Below the pieces are notes generated by a model that was not told the DNA's origin, did not search any database, and worked only from the letters and a program-made list of their open reading frames with translations. The translations under genes and the position numbers were made by a program. Below are positions 40,376 through 50,222 of a stretch of DNA of 64,000 bases, one piece after another. The stretch's first letter is position 1, and every line of letters begins with the position of its first letter. The DNA comes from Paulinella micropora (taxonomy: Eukaryota; Cercozoa; Imbricatea; Euglyphida; Paulinellidae), in assembly GCA_019918135.1 (NCBI GenBank), contig WBZZ01002490.1, forward strand, positions 186,001-250,000, in the 5' to 3' direction.

Positions 40376-43300
40376 GACCGTCGAGCTTTAATTCAGCGTA
40401 AATTCTCTCCATCTCCTAATTCTCAGTGTCAAGTGTAAGACTTTGTCGAGTTTTAATTCAGCGTGGGCTTTTCTTGCACTTTCTTGGCGCCCCAGTCACC
40501 TTGTCCCTTCCCTTTCCCTCTTTCTCTCTTGGTTCTCAGTGCCAAGATTAAGACTTTGTCAGGGATTTTTTGGCGCTGATTTTTGTACACCGGCGAAGCG
40601 CGCCCCTGCCCTCCCTTCTCCCGCTCCCGCCCCCTTTTCATATTTTTCTGACCTTGCGCACGGTGGCGGAGCCATGGCACGGACAGGATGCCGTCGGGCC
40701 GGCCGGGGCCTTTGTCTTCCTAGCACATTGACCACCGCCCATTCATTCGCCGCAGGGTCGTGCCGGAGCACGGTGCCCTGCTCCTAGTTGTCAGTGCCCC
40801 AATGTAAGACCGTCGGGCTTTAATTCAGCGCATTCTTTTTCGCACTCTCTTGGCGCCCCCACTCCCCCCCCCCTTCCCTCCCGCTCCCGATTTCCCCTTT
40901 CCCTGCTCCTTGAGCCCCCGGGCTCAGGGGGCTCAGAGAGAGGGAAGAAAGAAAGGGGGAGGGGGGGGGCGCCCCCCCCCCCCCATCGGTGGGCGCCGAA
41001 AAAAAGTTTACTTATTTTTGCCCCCCCGCTCTGAGGAGGGAGGGGGGTGTGCCGCGTGCTGCCCTTTCTCTCTCCCAGCTGTCTGCCGGTCTCAGGGGGG
41101 TTTGCCTTCCTAGATTTCAATCCAATCCGATTTTTTTTGGGATGCGTTTGCACGCGCAAACAAGGGACGAGGGGAGGGGGGGGGGTAACAGGGGACGACG
41201 GGAACAGAGAGAAGGGAGGGGGCGGGGGGGGAGCACTCCCTTTTCCCTTCTTCCCCCCTTCTTCTCTCTCTCCTCTCCCTCCCTCCCCCCCCCTTTCATT
41301 CCCCCCCGTTTGTTTCTTTGGTTGTCGAGCAAAAAAAATTTCCGCAGATCTTTTCATATTTTTCTGACCTTGCGCAAGGTGGCCGAGTCATGGCACGGAC
41401 AGGACGCCGTCCGTCGGGGTTGTGAGGCCCTTTCCCCCCTAGCCCAATGACCACTGCGCTATCCATCCGCCGCAGGGGGACAGGGGGGGACAGAGGGACG
41501 AAAGAGGGGACGAAGATGGAGAGCACACCCCGCCCTTCCCTGTACACGTTCTCAGTGCCAAGATTAAAATTTTTTCTTTTAGTAAATTCTTTTCGCGCGA
41601 TTTTTCTTGTACACCGGCAAAGCGCGCCCCTACCCTTCCCTTCCCTCTAGCTCCCGATCCTCAGACGAGGGACTAGACAATTCATACTCTTCCCCCCCTT
41701 CCCTCCTTTCATATTTTTCTGACATTGCGCACGGTGGCCGAGCTACGGCACGGACATGGTACCGTCGGGGTAGTAAGGCTCCTGTCCTCCTGGCACATTG
41801 ACCACGGGGGCAGTGCCATTCGCCGCAGGTCGTGCTGGAGCACGGTGCTCTGCTCTTAGTTTTCAGTGTCCGAGTGTACGACCGTCGAGCTTTAATTCAG
41901 CGTAAATTACGTTTTCTTGGCGCGGGAGGGAGAGGGGGCAGGGGCGCGCTTCGCCGGTGTACAAAAATCAGCGCAAAAAAAAATCCAGGACAAAGTTGTA
42001 ATCTTGGCACTGAGCTCAGGGGAGAGAGGAAGGGGCCGGGGGCGTCAAGAAAGTGCAAGAAAAGTCCACGCTGAATTAAAACTCGACAAGACATTACAAC
42101 TTGACAATTGAAACAGCACCCTCAGGCTGCCGCGGCATCTGGCCCACGTTATGTTGCTGCGGTAGCCTATGCTAGAACCCTAGCCGGCACCGTCAGTGCT
42201 CTGCTCGCGCGCCAAGAGAGTGCAAAAAAGAATACGTTGCATCAAAGCTCGATGGCCTTACACCTGGGGGTCACTGAAAACTAGGAGCGGAGCACCGTGC
42301 TCCGGCGCGACCCTGCGGTGGATAGTACTGCCCCCATGGTCAATGTGCCAGGACAAAAAGCTCACTACTCTCCGACTATGTCCTGTCCGTGCCATGGCTC
42401 GGCTACCGTGCGCAAGGTCAGAAAAATATGAAAAGATCTGCGGAAATTTTTTTGCCCGACAACAAAGGGAACAGACGACGAGGGGGGTATAGAAAGGGGG
42501 AAGGAGGGAGGAGGAAGAAGGGGAGAAGAAGGGGGCAGGTTGTGCTCACCCCCCCCCCCTCTCGTCCCTCTGTTCAACTTTTCATATTTCCGCAGATATT
42601 TCCGCAGATCTTGCAGAGGGGAGAGGCAGGGGCGCGCTAAGAACGTACAAAAAAGAAATTAAAAAAGAATCCCTGACAAAGCTTTAATATTGGACGGAAA
42701 AGAAGCGCATCCCGCCCCCTTCTTCTCCCCCCCTTTCTCTTTTTCCCTTCCCACATCCCCCCGTTTGTTCCCTTTGTTGTCGGGCAAAAATGTTTTTTTT
42801 CCATTGCATATTTTTCTGACCTTGCGCACAGTGGCCGAGCCATGGCACTGGCAGGGCGCCGTCGGGGCCGGCCGGGGCTTTTGTCCTCCTAGCGCATTGA
42901 CCACGAGGACAGTACCATCCGCCGCAGGGTCGTGCTGGAGCACAGTGCGCAAGATCTGCGGAAATATCTGCTGGAATATGAAAAGTGGAAAAGAAATTTG
43001 GAACGCGTTTGCACGCGCAAACAAGGGACAAAAGGAGGTGGGGGGGAGGGGAAGATAGATCAATCCTTAGTTTTCAGTGCCAAGATTACAACTTTGTCAT
43101 GGATTTTTTTTTGTACATTTCTTAGCGCGCCCCTGCTCTCCCTCTCCGGCTCCCGCCCCCGATTCTCAGACAGTGAGGCCCTTGTCCTCCTAGCACATTG
43201 ACCACCGCCCATCCATTCGCCGCAGGGTCGTGCTAGGGCACGGTGCTCCGCTCCTAGTTTTCAGTGCCCAAAGTGTACGACCGTCGAGTTTTAATTCAGC

Positions 43301-43669
43301 GTGGACTTTTCTTACACTTTCTTGGCGCCCTATTCCCCCCCGCCCTTTCCCTTTCCTTCTCTCTCTCTCTCTCTCTCTCTCTCTTGGTTCTCAGTGTCAA
43401 GATTAAAACTTTGTCAGGGATTTTTCTTGTATATTCCTAGCGCGCCCCTACCTCCTCTCCCACGCTCTGTTCTCAGAAGGGGGACTAAGACAATTCGTGC
43501 TCTCCCCCTCCCCTTCCCTCCGCTCTGAGGAGGGAGGAGGATGTGCCGCGTGCTGTCCTTTCTCTCTTCCAACTGCTTGCCGGTCTCAGGGGGGGGGGTT
43601 GCCTTCCTAGATTTCAATCCAATCCGGAATGGTTTCTGAACCGGCTCTTTTGCCGGTTCGGAACGAAGT
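40376..43669. repeat. Repeat mosaic 4a
   Basis: The modules are those of mosaics 1-3. R2 cores lie near 40,650, 41,367, 41,723 and 42,820, and the only clearly inverted R2 is at 42,290-42,425. The 42,600-43,060 part resembles 19,760-20,100. No credible gene is present. Confidence 0.88.
40535..42205. repeat. Segmental duplication, copy C
   Basis: It is collinear with 2,790-3,470 plus 3,880-4,845 and lacks the block between. The end after TCTGCTCGCGCGC is where it leaves the other copies, at 42,210 here and near 4,840 and 11,640 in A and B. Confidence 0.7.
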
Positions 43670-43827
43670 CTAAGCGTTCAACGATGGCCTGCTGTTGCGT
43701 GACCTCAATAGCCAGGCTTTCTATTGCGTCGGTCACCGCAGCGTATAGTTTCCCCTTTGTACCAGCCCACGACGTCCGCGCCTGTGTAACTAGCTTCAAA
43801 CAGCTGATCCCCAGCACCGGAGTCCAT
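43670..43827 (-). pseudogene. Second copy of the family X gene start
   Basis: The ATG at 43,827 opens MDSGAGDQLFEASYTGADVV, almost identical to the copy at 21,339. This copy lacks part of the helical region, looks broken, and lies between the same repeat stretches. Confidence 0.5.
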
Positions 43828-43914
43828 GGACGCCGGTGCCGGGGAACGTCTGTTTTTGGAACGCGTTTGCACGCGCAAACAAAGGACGAGGGGAGGGGGG
43901 GTGAAGTAAGCAGA

Positions 43915-44145
43915 GGACAAAGGTGGGAGGGGCGACGAGAGTGAGAGGGAGGGCGAGGGCGTCTTCCTCACGGCGGCCCAGCCGAGCGTCTGTGTGGGAT
44001 TTTCTTTTTGCGCACGTAGATTTTGGCGCCAAATTGGCGCTTACGGTCGTTTCCCCGGGAAAGCTAAGACGTACCTGCCGGATGCACCCTACCTCCGGAC
44101 GGCACAATCTGGCGCCAAATTTAGCTGGGGCCGTTCCGGAGGCTA
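43915..44145 (+). repeat. R3 element, first of a second tandem pair
   Basis: The palindrome TTTGGCGCCAAA is at 44,022-44,033, and CTGGCGCCAAATTT is near 44,109. Confidence 0.7.
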
Positions 44146-44249
44146 GCGGAGAAATCGGACGTTTTCCCGCGGGGAGAAACGGTACGCTTTTTACTTACAC
44201 GAAAATGTTTTTCGGCACTCTCACCCTCCCTAGAGGCAGGGAGATGCAG

Positions 44250-44520
44250 AGTAAAGGGGAGCGAGGCGATAAAGGTGAGCGGGGTGACAAAGGGGAGCGG
44301 GGGCGACAAAGGTGAGAGGGGCGACGAAAGTGAGAGGGGCGACGAAAGTGAGAGGGGCGACGAGAGTGAGAGGGAGGGCTACAACAGGTCTTCCTCACGG
44401 CGGCCCAGCCGAGCGTCTGTGTGTGATTTTCTTTTTGCGCAAGTAGATTTTGGCGCCAAATTCGCGCTTACGGCCGTTTCCCCGGGAAAGCTAAGACGTA
44501 CTGCCCGGCTGGACCGTATC
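44250..44520 (+). repeat. R3 element with expanded minisatellite
   Basis: The 18-bp unit GTGAGAGGGGCGACGAAA leads into TTTGGCGCCAAA at 44,449-44,460. The element is cut short after TGGACCGTATCAC, where an R2 fragment begins. Confidence 0.65.
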
Positions 44521-44813
44521 ACGCCCATCCATTCGCCGCAGGGTCGTGCTGGAGCACGGTGCCCCGAGAGTAAGACCGTCGGGCTTTAATTCAGCGTATT
44601 CTTTTTTGCACTCTCTTGGCACGCGATTAGAGCACAGACGGTGCCGGCCAGGATTCTAACATAGGCTACCGCAGCGACATGACGATGCTGCGGCAGCCTG
44701 AGGAAAGTGCCGTTGCAGGTGTCAAGTGTAAGACTTTGTCGAGTTTTAATTCAGCGTGGACTTTTCTTGCACTTTCTTGGCGCCCTACTCCCCCCCTGTC
44801 CCTTCCCTGCCCT

Positions 44814-44849
<36 letters not shown>

Positions 44850-45827
44850 TTCTCAGTGCCAAGATTAAAACCTTGTCAGGGATTTTTTTTTGCGTGATTT
44901 TTCTTGTATATTCTTCGCGCGCCCCTACCCTGTCCTGCCTCTTCTTCTCTCCCCGGCCCCTTCTCCTCTTAGTTTTCAGTGCCAAGATTACAACTTTGTC
45001 ACGGATTTTTTTTATTTTTTTTTGTACACCGGCGAAGCGTGCCCCTGCCCTCCCGATTCTCAGAAAGTGAGGGGGGCGCGTGGGGAAGCACATCCCGCCC
45101 CCTTCTTCTTCCCCCCTTTCTCTTCCTTCTCCCCCCCTTCTTTTCCCTTTGTTGTCGGGCAAAAAAATCTCCGCAGATCTTTTCATATTTTTCCGACCTT
45201 GCGCATTGTGGCCGAGCTATGGCACGGACAGGACGCAGTCGGGGTAGTGAAGCTCTTGTCCTCCTAGCACATTAACCACCGCCCATCCATCCGCAGCAGG
45301 GTCGTGCTGGAGCACGGTGCGCAAGATCCGCGGAAATATCTGCTGGAATATGAAAAGTGGAAAAGAAAATTTGTTTTGGAACGCGTTTGCACGCGCAAAC
45401 AAGGGACGAGGGGAGGGGGGGATAGCAGGGGATAAGGGGAACAGAGGGACGAGAGGGGGGACAGGGGGGAAGCACATCCCGCCCCCTTCTTCCCCCCTTC
45501 CTTTTCCTCCCTCCCTTCCCCGTCTGTTCCCTTTGTTGTTGGGCAATTTTTTTTTCCTCTTTTCATATTTTTCTGACCTTGCGCACTGTGGCCGAGCCAT
45601 GGCACGGACAGGACGCCGTCGGGGTAGTGCGGCCTTTGTCCTCCTGGCACATTGACCACGGGGGACTTCAGGCGCCAGCCCCTGTTTTTAAAAGTGGTCT
45701 TGTAGTTGTAAGTGGTTGACCAAGTCCGCGACCAACGGCGCCGCCTCGCCTGGAAGACTTTGTCAAGCTTTTTAATTAAAAAAATTCTTTTTTTTTGGTA
45801 CTCTTTCTCCTCGCGGGGGGGCTGGAC

Positions 45828-48026
45828 TCACAACCCAGGGTCACCGTTGCCTGCGTGGTCGAGAGAAATAAACCAACCAAAGACCATAAAAAATGGCCAA
45901 ATAAGTAGCACCACCAAAGCCAGCTTTGTCAACGTTATTAACTTCCGTAGGTTTTTAGTTTTGCGATGCCGCAGACAGCTGCGAACGCATTCGCGATTTT
46001 TCTTACAACACAGACAACAGGCGCGCCGGCGTTTATTGTGCTGGTTGTAGGACACACAACAGGCGCGCCGGCGGTGACCGTTGCTTAGCGAGCGGTACCC
46101 CCAGCCACTGTCACACGGAGCGCAGAATTCGGACGGCCGAACCTCCCACATAACGCAGCAGCACCAGCATAGTAACCCCAAGAGCACTGGAAATACGATC
46201 AGATAGACGCTAAGGCCAATGGTTGTTTGAAGAATCGGACCATCATGGGCCTGCCAGCGCAGTTCTAGCGACTGTCCGGACACCTGGGCATTAGCTAACA
46301 AGGTCCGTCCGCGCCATTTCCAACTTACGTTGCTGCTGGCTATGTTCTGGGAAAAATTGCTAAAGTCGCCGTGCAGGTCGGGGTGTCCGACAACCAGCGC
46401 CCAGACTTGCGCGTGCCCGCGGCCCGAGCCGGCACAGATCTCCTTGCCGCATGGCGTAAGGACCGCGGCGTACGCGGACGTCTTGGGCTCACGAAACAGA
46501 AACCAGCGGTGGCCCTTGGAGTCTTTCACGCAATATCGCTCTGGCTCCTCGTGCCCCCGAGCTGTAGCAACTACAAGCTGCACTCCGCTGTGTTGTAGGT
46601 GCTCGGTCAGAGCCACATCAACGCTGCGCCTGAAGGCCACCAGTGCCACGTGCTGGCTCTGGTTAACAAACGGCAGGTTGTTGGAGCCGGACCCGTGGCG
46701 CGTCACCAGCCGCCCACCCCTCGCGAGCTTGCCGCTCGCGAGCCAGAGCTCAGTGTGCCCCAGCCCCGCCGACAGCGGCCGCTGCTGCCAGCCGCGGAAC
46801 CCTGGGTGGTAGCGCTGGAACGAACCTAGCGACGAGTTGCCGTACCGCCAAAGCCGGCAGATGGCGTGCAACAGCGAAGAACCCGTCACTTCCCGCAGCA
46901 ACCAGCCCGCATCATTGGTCACCAGGTGCGACGACCAATCCCGCCAAAACTTGGCCCAAACAAACTGGTGGTTGTCCCACAGCTGCCAGTGTTGCAGGAG
47001 CCGGAACGTGTGCTCGCTTGTTGTCGGGCCCACGTACGCGCCCATGCTCCAGCCCATCGCAGTCAGATCCCACTCGTCCAGTGGCTTCTCCTCCAATCCG
47101 GTGGAGAAATTTTCCAACGCCCGTCTCTGCTCGTCCGCCGGCCTGCCAATGATAAACTGCTCGTCCAGCTGCAACAGGCGAGGCTCGCCCGCGACCCCCC
47201 CAAACAAATCTAGCTCCGTCAGCAAAAGCACAAAAGCCGTGCTTTGGTATAAACTGAAGTTGCGCGCACTTCCGTCCCAGACGCCCGCAAAGTCACCGTA
47301 AAGGTCGCGCCGAGGCCCGCTGAGCAGGACCAGGTTCCAAGACAAGGCCTCGGGCGGGCCTTGGTATCGCATCTGGGGCACGGGCCACATGCCTACCTCG
47401 TTGCTATATTGCCTTAGCTGACGCACTAGCGCCTGCACACAGCGGGCCGCGAGCGCTCTGATTTCTGTCTCGCGCTCGTCAGTCAGGTCGTACAGATTCA
47501 CGAGCCCGAACAGCGTCCAAGGCGAGTAAACACCGGAAGCAAATTCATAAAACCCGACCGCCTGCTTTTCGCGCAGGTAGGCCAAGGTACGTTTCTTCCA
47601 GCCCGCAGGACAGCGCGGGGGTGCCCAACCCAGCCTGCACAGCACCGGAGCCGCCGAACTCCAAAGCAGGATATGGTTTTCGCTGTGGAACACCGAGCGT
47701 GTGTCCCCGGCTGTAAACCATAAGCCCTGTAACGAAAACAGCGCCTCTCCCAGCACGCTCTGGTTGAGCGCAGGTTGGCAGTGCAGGATACGCACAGCAC
47801 TAGCCAGCATGAAATCTGCCTTGGGGCTTGTACGAACCTCCAGGGCTAGTGCCGCTAGCTGCGCGGGCGGTAGCGTCCGGTTGTGGCAGGACAGAACGAG
47901 CAGGTCCGCCCAGTACCTGGTGTCGTTTCGCCGCGTACCTTGATCATAGTTAGCTAGCAAAAGCCTTGTGACCACCTCCCTCCTGTATTGGAAACCCGTT
48001 GCGGAATCTTCGTGCAATAGATCCAT
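45828..48026 (-). CDS. 732-residue membrane protein with a possible alpha/alpha-toroid catalytic-type domain
   Basis: It starts MDLLHEDSATGFQYRREV at 48,026. Residues 1-600 are a large Trp/Tyr/His-rich domain with HSENHILLW, GFYEFASGVYSPWTLFGLVN and LYDLTDEREXE-like helices. This recalls the (alpha/alpha) toroid of polysaccharide lyases and related carbohydrate-active proteins; the resemblance is by eye. Several N-x-S/T sites fit a lumenal location. A strong membrane helix (LSVYLIVFPVLLGLLCWCCC) lies near 616-640, then a Cys/Arg-rich cytosolic stretch, and a second helix (LTKLALVVLLIWPFFMVFGW) near the C-terminus. No classical signal peptide is seen. It neighbours other membrane and glycan-related genes (48,225, 49,012), suggesting a virion-surface or secretory role. 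Confidence 0.65.
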   Translation of the reverse strand: MDLLHEDSATGFQYRREVVTRLLLANYDQGTRRNDTRYWADLLVLSCHNRTLPPAQLAALALEVRTSPKADFMLASAVRILHCQPALNQSVLGEALFSLQGLWFTAGDTRSVFHSENHILLWSSAAPVLCRLGWAPPRCPAGWKKRTLAYLREKQAVGFYEFASGVYSPWTLFGLVNLYDLTDERETEIRALAARCVQALVRQLRQYSNEVGMWPVPQMRYQGPPEALSWNLVLLSGPRRDLYGDFAGVWDGSARNFSLYQSTAFVLLLTELDLFGGVAGEPRLLQLDEQFIIGRPADEQRRALENFSTGLEEKPLDEWDLTAMGWSMGAYVGPTTSEHTFRLLQHWQLWDNHQFVWAKFWRDWSSHLVTNDAGWLLREVTGSSLLHAICRLWRYGNSSLGSFQRYHPGFRGWQQRPLSAGLGHTELWLASGKLARGGRLVTRHGSGSNNLPFVNQSQHVALVAFRRSVDVALTEHLQHSGVQLVVATARGHEEPERYCVKDSKGHRWFLFREPKTSAYAAVLTPCGKEICAGSGRGHAQVWALVVGHPDLHGDFSNFSQNIASSNVSWKWRGRTLLANAQVSGQSLELRWQAHDGPILQTTIGLSVYLIVFPVLLGLLCWCCCVMWEVRPSEFCAPCDSGWGYRSLSNGHRRRACCVSYNQHNKRRRACCLCCKKNRECVRSCLRHRKTKNLRKLITLTKLALVVLLIWPFFMVFGWFISLDHAGNGDPGL

Positions 48027-48035
48027 TTAAGGAGA

Positions 48036-48041
<6 letters not shown>

Positions 48042-48075
<34 letters not shown>
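48042..48075. repeat. (GA)n microsatellite
   Basis: A run of about 17 GA units followed by GATA units, just upstream of the 732-residue gene. Comparable runs lie at 33,427-33,459 and 57,480-57,518. Confidence 0.85.
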
Positions 48076-48079
<4 letters not shown>

Positions 48080-48130
48080 TAGAGAGAGGGAGGTGAGAGC
48101 GGCGGGCGAGGGGGAGGGGAGAGAGGAGGG

Positions 48131-48178
48131 CGCCAAGAAAGTACAAAAAGACAATGTAATAAAAAAGTCTCGACAAAG
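48131..48178 (-). terminator. R1 element downstream of the small membrane protein gene
   Basis: Read on the minus strand: CTTTGTCGAGACTTTTTTAT, then TACTTTCTTGGCGCC. It follows the stop at 48,225 by about 50 bp, in sense orientation. Confidence 0.45.
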
Positions 48179-48224
48179 GATAAGGGGGAAAGACGCGCCA
48201 TTGGAATTTTGTACGAAGTAGTCT

Positions 48225-48644
48225 CTATATTATATAGCAATGAACTTGAGCCGAAAGTGCGAAAACGGTAGTGGGAATCGTAAGGACACACGTCACAGAA
48301 ATTAGACAAGCAATAAAAGCGCGGTGCCCGAGCCGCGAGCAGCGCGCCGCTTGTCCAGCCTCGTCGCCGTTTGTTGTGACTGTGTAGGGAGAGCTTGTTT
48401 TTGCTCTAGAGTAATTCGGAGTGGTTTCCTCGTTGTCCGACTCCTCCTCGTCCTCCCTTTCTTCGTCCTCCTGTGCGCAACGGCCACAGCACATACAAAT
48501 GAAAAAAAGCGAGACCCACCCAAGAATGGTGACCAAGCTCAACGCCAAGAAGCTCTTGGGAAGGCCCGCGGGTTTACCAAGGAACTCATACTCAAGCTCG
48601 CAAGGGTTTGTGCCCTTGCATTCAGCCAAGAATTCAAAGGTCAA
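48225..48644 (-). CDS. Small membrane protein with acidic loop
   Basis: The given frame opens at a TTG; the same frame stays open upstream to about 48,770 and adds another hydrophobic stretch (PAILVVTLSLTFEFLAECKG), so the true start is uncertain. Within the given frame, helix 1 is FLALSLVTILGWVSLFFICM, and helix 2 is FIACLISVTCVLTIPTTVFA near the C-terminus. Between them is a strongly acidic loop (EDEEREDEEESDNEE) and a Thr/Ser-rich stretch. Cys residues cluster near the first helix. It is probably a multi-pass membrane or virion membrane protein. An ATG in an adjoining frame near 48,744 opens a signal-peptide-like MSWSFFLLALPQLFEA. Confidence 0.5.
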   Translation of the reverse strand: MTFEFLAECKGTNPCELEYEFLGKPAGLPKSFLALSLVTILGWVSLFFICMCCGRCAQEDEEREDEEESDNEETTPNYSRAKTSSPYTVTTNGDEAGQAARCSRLGHRAFIACLISVTCVLTIPTTVFALSAQVHCYII

Positions 48645-49011
48645 ACTCAGAGTAACAACCAGAATAGCCGGGAAGTAGATCTGCTCTCGACGATTGGGCT
48701 TCGAACAACTGCGGCAGTGCCAACAAAAAAAAACTCCAAGACATGTTTCGTTTTCTTTTTTGTCTTAGCGAGAGCAGGCTGGCGGAGGGATCCGAAGAAG
48801 GAGGCGCGCGCACAACCTGCGTCGAACGTCCAACTAAGAGAGGGAGAGGGAGAGAGAGAAGGCAAGGGGAGGAGGGAAAGCGGGGGGGGGGGTGCGGAGT
48901 TAGCACAAAAGCCAAGGGGGGGGGGGGAGGGCTTCCAATCCCTTTCCTGCCATAATCAAAGTACAACCCCTTTCCTGCAGCGCTGTGCCCGACGGGGTAG
49001 TTTTCCAAAGA

Positions 49012-50034
49012 ATGCGTGCGGGCATAGTACTACTGGTTCTGTGTGTTTGGGGCGCAGGAGCCTTACGTACTCCTTGGGGCGATAAGAACTGCAGTGAGTG
49101 GCTGTCGGAGCTAGGCTCGGGGCTGCCAGGGCGCGGAGAGGGCGCCTGCCAGGTCCCGCGGATCCTGCACCAATTCGTGCCGCGCACGGCGCCGGACACG
49201 GAGTTGTTGTCGGTGTATCTGGACAGCAGCGCGCGCTGGGGCAGCCTGTACCATGGCTGGAAGTACTTGGCATGGAGCCCAGCGCAGCGGGAGTGTGTCT
49301 GGACACAGGCGCAGCTGACGACTGTGGCGAGCCTCGACGAGGTCGACGAGTTTGTGAAGTATCTGGTGCTGCTGCGTTTCGGGGGTGTGTTTGTGGACCT
49401 GAACCTAGGAGCCAAAGAAGTAATTGCGGAGCTGGTGCAGGGGCATCCTCGCCAATTACAAGCCTTGCTGTCGCTGGGGACGGGCGTGTTGGCGGCCTCG
49501 TGCGCGGGCAGCGAGATTACAGCTAGGATCGTGGACTGGCAGCGTCAGGAACTGCAGCGAGAGGAAGTGGAGTGGCATGGGACCGACACCAGCTCGACCG
49601 CCCCGGGCAGGCCGCGCTCGTTGCACAGGGCTGCCTCGGAGGCGCTGGCTGCTTTCTTGTACGAGCGCGGGCTGGACAGCGACCCGGGGATAAAGCAGGA
49701 CGGAGACGGAGCCTGGCTTCTCTTTGCTGCCGACCCTGGACAGCCCCCGTTGTCGGCGCTACAAAGGCTTGTACCCGAAACCTCGTCCCCAGCGGCGATG
49801 ACGGCGTTGGAACCGGGCGCACGCACTCCTGGTTTCATGCACTTTGCCGGTTTTAGTAAGGGCGAGATGGTTTATGTGGTAGTCGCGCTGGCTTTGTTCT
49901 TGGCCTTAATATTAATATGTGTATGGTACCTCCGCCGTCTGGGCTTGCCCGAGCCCAGAACGGCGGAGGTACAGTTTGCGGCGGTAGAGAGTTATTGCGA
50001 CGAGGAGGAGGAAACAAAGAACTCGCTCCAGTAA
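49012..50034 (+). CDS. GT32-like glycosyltransferase, type I membrane protein
   Basis: The protein has 340 residues from the ATG at 49,012, chosen because it yields a signal peptide (MRAGIVLLVLCVWGAGALRT). PRILHQFVPRT at 49-59 is the entry strand typical of DXD-motif sugar transferases (OCH1/GT32 family). KYLVLLRFGGVFVDLNLGA at about 116-134 is the conserved GGVYxDxD block, with Asp129-Leu-Asn131 in place of DxD. The last Asp is Asn, which could weaken metal binding. A C-terminal membrane helix (YVVVALALFLALILICVWYL, about 288-307) and a short acidic tail follow. Typical GT32 enzymes are type II Golgi proteins, so the cleavable leader plus C-terminal anchor is unusual. Glycan modification of virion proteins is one likely role. 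Confidence 0.75.
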   Translation: MRAGIVLLVLCVWGAGALRTPWGDKNCSEWLSELGSGLPGRGEGACQVPRILHQFVPRTAPDTELLSVYLDSSARWGSLYHGWKYLAWSPAQRECVWTQAQLTTVASLDEVDEFVKYLVLLRFGGVFVDLNLGAKEVIAELVQGHPRQLQALLSLGTGVLAASCAGSEITARIVDWQRQELQREEVEWHGTDTSSTAPGRPRSLHRAASEALAAFLYERGLDSDPGIKQDGDGAWLLFAADPGQPPLSALQRLVPETSSPAAMTALEPGARTPGFMHFAGFSKGEMVYVVVALALFLALILICVWYLRRLGLPEPRTAEVQFAAVESYCDEEEETKNSLQ

Positions 50035-50222
50035 TTATTATTAAAATGTAAAGGGCAGAATAGAAGCAGAGAGGCGGGGCAAGGGGCAGGTGAAGGAGAG
50101 AGAAAGGGGAGGGGGGAAGGGAAGCAAAAAAGCCCTTCCCCAGCACCCGCCTCCCTCCTCCACTCACCTTTGCTTTGCCCCTTTGCTTTCCCTTTGTAAA
50201 AAGATGCAAAGTTTGAGAAAAA

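Larger units (their letters stand above)
43828..45700. repeat. Repeat mosaic 4b
   Basis: It contains two R3 elements, R2 cores near 45,197 and 45,577, and (CT)n runs at 43,358-43,384 (just left) and 44,817-44,846. It also has an 18-bp minisatellite (GTGAGAGGGGCGACGAAA) at about 44,270-44,375 with five or six units. No credible gene is present. Confidence 0.85.
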
